Shown here: piece by piece, positions 12,032 through 12,323 of the stretch | Numbering within the stretch: the first letter of the stretch is position 1 | Layout: each line of letters starts with the position of its first letter | From: Candidatus Roizmanbacteria bacterium CG09_land_8_20_14_0_10_41_9 | Lineage (GTDB): Bacteria; Patescibacteriota; Microgenomatia; UBA1406; GWC2-37-13 | Length of the DNA stretch: 12,323 bases | Reading direction: 5' to 3' | NCBI GenBank assembly: GCA_002774185.1 | Contig: PEZG01000056.1 | Coordinates: forward strand, 855 to 13,177 | Made by a program: the position numbers and the translations under genes | The notes under the pieces: generated by a model | What the model was told of the DNA's origin: nothing | The model's input: the letters and a program-made list of their open reading frames with translations, nothing else | Database searches by the model: none

Positions 12032-12220
12032 CTATCCCACATAAGGTAAATTATTCTTAGGAACCTTAAATAATGTAGGAATGCCTTTCTTCTTTCTCAA
12101 CGCTTTATCGTAGGCATCTTTTGCATTTTTACTAGAAGCCAATACTTGTTTTAAGTTATTATCTAGTGCTACCCAGAGTCCCTTATATTTTATGTATATA
12201 CTACTTAAATCTACATCCAT
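12032..12220 (-). CDS. DUF5678-like small protein
   Basis: 62 residues: IYIKYKGLWVALDNNLKQVL (8-27), a helix SSKNAKDAYDKALRKKKG (29-46) and a C-terminal strand TLFKVPKNNLPYVG. This matches the pattern I associate with DUF5678 (K-Y-x-G-x-W-V-A, a helix with A-Y, then a V-P strand). It is probably a soluble partner of the protease encoded 9 bases downstream, for example an adaptor, inhibitor or substrate; that is inference. The start is set by the only suitable ATG (12218-12220), 14 bases after a TATAAT box (12235-12240). Confidence 0.8.
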   Translation of the reverse strand: MDVDLSSIYIKYKGLWVALDNNLKQVLASSKNAKDAYDKALRKKKGIPTLFKVPKNNLPYVG

Positions 12221-12234
12221 GGTTATTTGAAAAA

Positions 12235-12274
12235 ATTATAAAGGACGTTGCTATTATGCTCTAATTTTAGCATA
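12235..12274 (-). promoter_or_regulatory. Promoter region of the DUF5678-protease pair, with inverted repeat
   Basis: The minus strand carries TATAAT (12240-12235), giving a leader of about 8 bases, and further upstream TGCTAAAAT (within 12264-12271), an alternative extended -10. TATGCT (12255-12260) and AGCATA (12269-12274) form an inverted repeat with an 8-base spacer over the region where a -35 would lie, so it could be an operator. The remaining bases to 12323 show nothing I can assign. Confidence 0.4.
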
Positions 12275-12323
12275 TTATTAAACAAAACTCAATATTTAAG
12301 AATATCTACTTATATTATGAAGA

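Overview
The window looks like a chromosomal stretch of a Patescibacteria (CPR) bacterium, possibly Microgenomates-like. This is inferred from style: an AT-rich genome with small envelope proteins carrying Pro/Ser/Thr linkers, no recognisable Shine-Dalgarno sequence at any start I examined, and -10 boxes almost touching start codons. TGA is used as a stop (gene ending at 5406), which argues against the lineages that read TGA as glycine. No rRNA, tRNA, CRISPR array, transposase or integrase is visible.

Left part (1-3016): two paralogous GNAT-like genes, one cut by the window edge (1-446), enclose a small coiled-coil protein (490-894), a tRNA-dihydrouridine synthase (972-1952) and a one-cluster ferredoxin (1905-2090). 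The ferredoxin gene overlaps the tail of the dus gene head to head.

Centre (3171-9280): the most interesting region. A minus-strand operon runs nucleotide-sugar 6-dehydrogenase (8302-9207), a 960-residue protein (5406-8288), then a membrane-anchored fibronectin type III protein (4687-5373). The 960-residue protein joins a processive family-2 glycosyltransferase, a LysM domain and an AlgG-like mannuronan C5-epimerase containing the DPHD motif. Convergent with this operon lie a membrane-anchored PL7 alginate lyase (3852-4700) and a LytR_C-domain protein (3171-3800). Together they read as a compact locus that would make, epimerise and trim an alginate-like polyuronate in a cell probably lacking an outer membrane. 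Precursor supply (AlgA-type) and the Alg44/AlgK/AlgX/AlgE secretion parts of Pseudomonas are not in the window.

Right part (9281-12323): single accessory genes separated by related non-coding repeats. They are a DUF3800 protein (9437-10351), an orphan Rossmann/methyltransferase-like protein (10606-11367), and a minus-strand pair of DUF5678 protein (12032-12220) and retropepsin-like aspartyl protease (11585-12022). Shared blocks in three intergenic spaces (about 9310-9380, 10490-10560, 11380-11545) suggest a repeat-rich accessory region.

Leaderless or near-leaderless transcription recurs across the window and helped decide several starts, notably 9437 for the DUF3800 gene.
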